Assembly (NCBI GenBank): GCA_900323505.1 | Contig: OOIN01000016.1 | Location: forward strand, 310,001 to 374,000 | DNA: 64,000 nucleotides | Source of the DNA: Ustilago trichophora | Lineage: Eukaryota > Basidiomycota > Ustilaginomycetes > Ustilaginales > Ustilaginaceae | Direction of reading: 5' to 3' | Shown: positions 59,410-64,000 of the stretch, piece after piece | How the letters are laid out: each line of letters begins with the position of its first letter | Position numbering within the stretch: the stretch's first letter is position 1 | Notes under the pieces: model-generated | Databases searched by the model: none | The model's input: the letters and a program-made list of their open reading frames with translations, nothing else | What the model was told of the DNA's origin: nothing | Translations under genes and position numbers: made by a program

Positions 59410-60996
59410 ATGTCACCAAAAAGCCACACACTCATCACAATGATCCGCCTTACTCTCAACAGCGTGCTGTCTCTCATGGCAGCCGCTGCCACTTCCGTCT
59501 CTGCCTACCAATATCCCAACATCCCTGCCGACAAGACTACGCCTACTCAGACCCGTCTCTCGTTTCAATCGCTCAACGCCATCTCTGTCGCCTGGAACAC
59601 GTACGAAAAGCTTCCTCAGTCTTGTGTTGCCTATGGCATCTCCCCTTCGTCGCTTGACAAGCGCGTCTGCTCTTCCACTTCCGACACCTACGCCACTTCT
59701 CGTACGTGGTTCAACAATGTCGTTCTCCCCGATCTGACCCCTTCCACCACTTACTATTACAAGATCGAATCCACCAACTCCACCACGCTGTCTTTCAAGA
59801 GCGCTCACGCTCCCGGAGACGAGGCAAGTTTCTCTGTCAACGCCGTCATCGATATGGGCGTCTACGGTGCCGATGGCTACACAACCGCCATGAAGCGCGA
59901 TATTCCTTACATCCCTCCCAGCCTTACCCATTCTACCATCGAACAGTTGGTCCAGAGCAAGCATGAGTACGACTTTGTCATTCATCCGGGAGACTTTGCA
60001 TACGCAGACGATTGGTACTTGCGCCCACAGAATCTGTTGGATGGGAAAGATGCCTATGCTGCCATTACCGAGCTCTTCTTTGACCAACTGAGCTACGTCT
60101 CGTCCATCAAGCCTTACCAGGCGGGGCCCGGAAATCATGAAGCAGCATGTCGCGAGGTCTTGTACCATCAAGGTGCTTGCCCGGAGGGACAGTACAACTT
60201 CACCGACTACCGCATCAGGTTTGGACCCAACATGCCGACCACTTTCCCCTCGCAGAGTTCCGATGCAGCGGCAAAGGCAAACGCTACAGCTGCCAACAAG
60301 CTTGCTTTGCCTCCCTTCTGGTACTCTTACGACTATGGTATGGCCCATTTCGTATCGATTGATACCGAGACCGACTTCGCAAACGCTCCCGATACCAGCA
60401 AACTCGATGCGGGTCCGTACGGCCGACCCAATCAACAGTTGGATTTCCTCAAGGCTGACTTGGCATCGGTCGACCGTACCGTCACGCCTTGGATCGTAGT
60501 GATGGGCCACAGACCTTGGTACAGCACCGGTGGAAGCGACAACATCTGCTCCGAGTGCCAAACCGCTTTCGAAGATCTGTTTTACGAGTACGGCGTCGAC
60601 CTCTTTGTTGCCGGACATGTGCACAACTTGCAGCGCCAGCAGCCAATCTACAAGGGCACTGTTGATACTGCAGGGCTCAACAACCCAAAGGCACCCTGGC
60701 ATATCGTTGCTGGTGCAGCAGGAAACATCGAGGGTCTGACGAGCGCTGGTACAAAGCCCGCTTACAACGCATTCGTTGACGATAGCCACAACGGTTACGC
60801 TCGCCTCACGTTCCAAGACAAGAACAATTTGAAGGTCGACATGATTCACTCCACCAACGGAGAGGTGCTCGACTCGGCAACGCTGTTCAAGAAGCATGAT
60901 GTGGCGTTCGTTCGACAGCCTGTAGCTGCTGCGTCGGCTAAAAGGTCGACATTGCTCAGTTCGCTATTTGGCGGCGTGTTGAAGCGCGATGCTTGA
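59410..60996 (+). CDS. Secreted purple acid phosphatase
   Basis: 528 residues from ATG 59410; a second start at 59440 (MIRLTLNSVLSL) would also give a signal peptide, here ending near SVSAYQ. An N-terminal fibronectin-like domain covers about 42-135. The metallophosphoesterase domain follows with metal-binding motifs VIDMG (Asp148), HPGDFAYADDW (Asp195, Tyr198), GPGNHEA (Asn242, His243), VMGHRPWYST and VAGHVHNLQRQ. This is the Fe/Mn or Fe/Zn purple acid phosphatase layout. Several N-glycosylation sequons (NST, NFT, NAT) fit secretion. Role: release of phosphate from organic esters outside the cell. The C-terminal 35 residues are Ala/Ser/Lys-rich. Confidence 0.95.
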   Translation: MSPKSHTLITMIRLTLNSVLSLMAAAATSVSAYQYPNIPADKTTPTQTRLSFQSLNAISVAWNTYEKLPQSCVAYGISPSSLDKRVCSSTSDTYATSRTWFNNVVLPDLTPSTTYYYKIESTNSTTLSFKSAHAPGDEASFSVNAVIDMGVYGADGYTTAMKRDIPYIPPSLTHSTIEQLVQSKHEYDFVIHPGDFAYADDWYLRPQNLLDGKDAYAAITELFFDQLSYVSSIKPYQAGPGNHEAACREVLYHQGACPEGQYNFTDYRIRFGPNMPTTFPSQSSDAAAKANATAANKLALPPFWYSYDYGMAHFVSIDTETDFANAPDTSKLDAGPYGRPNQQLDFLKADLASVDRTVTPWIVVMGHRPWYSTGGSDNICSECQTAFEDLFYEYGVDLFVAGHVHNLQRQQPIYKGTVDTAGLNNPKAPWHIVAGAAGNIEGLTSAGTKPAYNAFVDDSHNGYARLTFQDKNNLKVDMIHSTNGEVLDSATLFKKHDVAFVRQPVAAASAKRSTLLSSLFGGVLKRDA

Positions 60997-61161
60997 AACC
61001 TCCTTCCTCTGTTGTTTCGCTTCGCTGAACCTTCTGCTGTAGCTAGCACGGCGTTGATCGTGAAGTGTCTGTAGCTCAATGTGGCTTTGAATGCTGAATG
61101 CTGGTGTAGAATTGCAATGATGAGTACAAGTACAGATGAGTTGAAGCGAATTTGGCGCACA

Positions 61162-61925
61162 CTATACGTCGTCGATGATCGATCCGCCGCGATGCAAGTT
61201 GTCGAGCTGCGTTATTGATGTCGAAGTCTGAAATCATTGGTGGTCAAGTGAGAGATGTTAGCAAGAGCACTTTGCTTCTACAACCGCGAAGAGAGACCTA
61301 CGAGATGGATGTGGGCTTCAATCTGGGCCAGCTTGTCTATCGCTCGATCGCGTTTTCTGTAATCAGCGAGGAAACGTCAGGTCAGTGATTGTTTCAGTCA
61401 AGATGGTACGAGGCGAGAGGGGAGAGTGTGAGGGGCCTACGTTTCGAGCAGGGCCAGCTTCTTTGTGATGAAAGCTCTTGCTTCTCTGTTTGTCAGCTGT
61501 GCGTAGAAGTTGGCGAGGCCTAGCGAAATGATCGGTTTCTCGTCCTCGATGCTGCAGGAAATCATCGTCAAGTAGGATAGTACTTTGTCAGTATTTGGTC
61601 CCGACATCTCGTCCCGTTGCTTGGAAGGCACTCACAGTTGAGTCTGAGCAGCGACACCGCCGCCGATATCTGCAAGAAGCATTGCACCCTTTGACCTTGC
61701 ATTTATGTCCTTGATCCTGTCCTCGTCGGTGTCTAGAGACCTCAGCGTCTCGCGCAGCTTCTTGTATTCGTCAATCTGGGCTACGAGGCTCTGGTGATCG
61801 CGGTTGGCTCGGTCGAGATCTGGCAAAAGCCGAGTAGTAAGGAACTGACGAGACTTGGCGAGCGCATCGGCCGTTTCGGCTTTTGTGGCTTCGTCGATCT
61901 CTGATTCCTGCTGGAAGCGATCCAT
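61162..61925 (-). CDS. Prefoldin-like UXT-family protein
   Basis: Four exons: 61925-61636, 61551-61441, 61356-61302 and 61227-61162, with introns of 84, 84 and 74 nt, giving 173 residues. The N-terminal helix (TADALAKSRQFLTTRLLPDLDRANRDHQSLVAQIDEY) and the beta hairpin segment KGAMLLADIGGGVAAQTQL precede IEDEKPIISLGLANFYAQLT, which resembles the UXT signature VALGYGFFLELT. The C-terminal helix NREARAFITKKLALLETKRDRAIDKLAQIEAHIHL completes the alpha-type prefoldin fold. Introns 1 and 2 are fixed by frame and family fit. Intron 3 has an alternative donor and is less certain. UXT proteins are co-chaperones in prefoldin-like complexes and act as transcription cofactors. The start is divergent from the LYR protein gene, 323 bp apart. 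Confidence 0.83.
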
Positions 61926-62248
61926 TGTAATTTTTGAGGGATGGTGTTGGTGATGAGGAGAAAGGCTATTTTTGCAACCCTGTTTTTTGGCTTTGCATTC
62001 TTTCTGGCAGCTTGAGAAATTCGGCTAAGCAGAAAGGGCGACTTCCGAGCGTGAATCATACTCGAAAGTGTGGAGGAATGACCAGCTGATGATGGTCGAA
62101 TCATGCGCTCTTGACTCTCTACCACCTCTTCCTTGGACAGATTCACCATCATCAGCTTTGCACTTGGAGAACAAAGGGAAGGATCCCTCGTCAAGCAGGC
62201 ACACTTTAAGATTCGCAGTATCCACACCACTGCTCCGAGACATTCGTC

Positions 62249-62770
62249 ATGCCGCCACTCGGACACCCATTACGAGCAAGAGCCATTGGGCTGTACAAAG
62301 AAGTATGTGCCACACCCAGTAATCGAGAGCCTGCTTTCGCCGTAATAGTAACCCCTGGTTGGACTATGTAGCCTCTCGCTATCTTTCACTGCACGAACAC
62401 GGGGACAAGCTGACGCACACTTCCTCTCAACTGTGATATCGTCTCATCGTGAACTCTCGCAGCTCCACCGGCTAGGTCGAGAATACCCAGACCCAAAATA
62501 CAACTTTCTCGGCAAGCTCCGAAGCATGTTTGCCAAAAACGCACATCTCACCGACGAAAAAGAGATCAAGGCCAAACTAGATCTTGCTGAGTTTATCAAG
62601 AAGGGTAAGTAAACACCCGGGTGGTGCTGTGCTGTTCGGTTCAGAGGCTGGACGGTAGCTGACACTTGATTTATTATGCTTCTACTCGGATTGCGTCTCG
62701 TACAGAGACAGAGACGTTGTACTCGCTCAAGAAGTATAGGACCATGCGCCGGCGCTACGTTCAGGATTAG
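62249..62770 (+). CDS. LYR-motif mitochondrial protein, LYRM5/ETFRF1-like
   Basis: Three exons, 62249-62302, 62463-62604 and 62706-62770, with introns of 160 and 101 nt, giving 86 residues. No exon is long enough to be seen as a gene alone. Joined, it begins MPPLGHPLRARAIGLYKEL, then HRLGREYPDPKYNFLGKLR (the LYR-type core), KNAHLTDEKEIKAKLDLAEF, and finally TETLYSLKKYRTMRRRYVQD. Human LYRM5 has the same layout, LYKNLLYLGRDYP and later ALYFLRKYRAMKQRYY, at similar length (88). Known role of that protein: it binds electron-transfer flavoprotein and displaces its FAD in mitochondria. All splice sites are GT-AG. The neighbouring UXT-like gene is divergent. Confidence 0.88.
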
Positions 62771-63056
62771 AGCAGGGATTATGACTCATGCCCAGTCATA
62801 GGACTAGGCAGCTCGTTGCCACTATGTATTTGTATCTTTCAATCTTGCATGTTCCCAACACATCTTCTTCTGTATGCGCTTGACAGAGCCTCTCTCGACT
62901 GCGATAACAACATCTCACACCGAAGATTACAGGGAAAGGGTATCACAGATTGATCTGCCAACAGCTCACACGCATAGGGATACAGCTTAGCATCAACCTG
63001 AGAAGAATATATCATTTCATGAGCGGTTCCCTATACGATCCAGAGCAATTTCGAAA

Positions 63057-64000
63057 CTACAGACGGGGCTGGAACTGAATGCTCTGACCGCCGTCAACGA
63101 CGATACCGGTACCGGTGCAGTGAGCGCCGGCACGCGAGGCGAAGAACATGGCGACACCGCCAATGTCCTCTGGAGTACCAACACGGCCAGTGGGCTGAAT
63201 GCCTTCGAGAAGGTCACGGTTCTCCTCGAGACCGTAGGCGGTCATACGCGAGGGGAAGACACCGGGGCAGATGGCGTTGACCATGATGAATCGTTCTGCG
63301 AGCGAGTTGGCGAGCACCTTGGTGAGGTGGAGCGAGGCTGCTTTGGATGGTTGGTCTGTCCAGAACAAGAAAAAATATGGAGAAGGAGTAGAGGAAGAAA
63401 GAGGTCAGTACTTATCGCTCAAAAGACAAGGGAGAAAAGGGAAGGTAAGGGGAGTAGAACTTACAAGAGTAGGTGCCGTTTCCAGGAGCAGAAAGACCAC
63501 CCTCGGCAAGAGGGACGATAGCGGCGGTGGAGGCAATGTTGAGAACGGTAGCGTGCTCAGTGTTGCTCTTTCCTTTTTCGAGTAGAGGCAGGAGAGCAAC
63601 GGTGAGATAGAACTGGCTCTTGACGTTGAGGTCAAAGACCTTGTCCCAACCCTTCTGCTCCGGGAAGTCGACCATGGGAGCGCCCCAAGTGAGACCAGAG
63701 TTGTTGACGAGAATGTCGAGTCTGGATTCGGCCTTCTTGACCTGCTCTGCGAGAGCGTCGCAGCCGGCCTTGCTACCGACATCAGCCTGAAGAGCAATGC
63801 AGAGACCCTTCTTGCCCTCCGGATCGCTAGGGGCGAGCTTGGAGAGCTGGGTGGCAACCTTTTCGAGATCGGCGAGCTTTCGACTGGCAATGTAGACCTT
63901 GGCACCGTTGCGAATGTAGGTGGCGGCGATCATCTTGCCGATACCGGTACCACCGCCGGTGACGAGAGCGATCTTGCCATCGAGCGAGAAGAGGCGGTTG
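63057..64000 (-). CDS. Short-chain dehydrogenase/reductase, cut by the right edge
   Basis: The gene starts beyond the window; the visible part is 64000-63465 and 63355-63057 with a 109-nt intron (GTAAGTTCT to TGGACAG). The NADP-binding motif GGGTGIG lies near the edge after DGKIALVT. NNSG, the catalytic Ser in IASTAAI and, after splicing, Tyr and Lys in YSYQPSKAA follow. The C-terminal part has NAICPGVFPSRMT and TGTGIVVDGGQS. The intron splits the catalytic Tyr codon, and the join restores YxxxK, which fixes it. This is a classical SDR like fungal proteins annotated as RhlG-type 3-oxoacyl reductases; the substrate is unknown. No targeting signal can be judged because the N-terminus is missing. 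Confidence 0.92.

Noticed and set aside
59413..60897. 494-codon open frame on the minus strand opposite the acid phosphatase
   Set aside because: It mirrors the strong codon bias of the real gene, has no domain, and the plus-strand phosphatase has complete catalytic motifs.

Overview
The window reads as nuclear DNA of a smut fungus (Basidiomycota, Ustilaginales; Ustilago or Sporisorium-like). The evidence is compact genes, many without introns, short GT-AG introns of about 75-160 nt, a run of small secreted proteins of the smut-effector type, and fungal orthologues such as HapX, Nha1, Hua1 and the PDZ chaperone Nas2. No ribosomal RNA, CRISPR array or intact transposon was seen. The species was not identified.

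Layout. 1-2 kb: no convincing gene. 2-26 kb: housekeeping and transport genes on both strands: SAM methyltransferase (-), secreted GH42 beta-galactosidase (-, one intron), Na+/H+ antiporter (+), proteasome chaperone Nas2 (-), YheT/EMB8-type hydrolase (+), HIT zinc-finger SWR1 subunit (-, with a small last exon), a Lys-rich unknown (-), CHR chromate-type transporter (-, four exons including a 5-nt microexon), a disordered unknown (+), GNAT acetyltransferase (-) and an HPP membrane protein (+). 26.8-42 kb: an accessory, pathogenesis-type island holding a 1164-residue secreted precursor made of five diverged modules separated by Lys-Arg sites, a cytochrome P450, seven small secreted proteins on the + strand, and an intron-containing tRNA-Arg. 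42-64 kb: HapX bZIP iron regulator (-), a His-rich unknown (+), 3-hydroxyisobutyrate dehydrogenase (-), a probably mitochondrial RNase III-domain protein (-), a dibasic-site secreted protein (+), cyclophilin PPIL3 (-), Hua1 (+), an unknown (-), purple acid phosphatase (+), a UXT-like prefoldin (-), an LYRM5/ETFRF1-like LYR protein (+) and a short-chain dehydrogenase cut by the right edge (-).

How the parts relate. The seven small secreted proteins all have N-terminal signal peptides, mostly ending near a Ser-Ala-Pro motif, and none has a cysteine in its mature part. Two are clear tandem paralogues that also share promoter blocks and TATA boxes. With the five-module precursor they form a candidate host-interaction locus. 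HapX next door is an iron-starvation regulator. The mitochondrial genes (HIBADH, RNase III protein, LYR protein) are ordinary core genes. Several gene models here differ from the longest open frame because I traced short terminal exons or microexons by splice signals and family motifs. These splice models are my reading and need RNA evidence.
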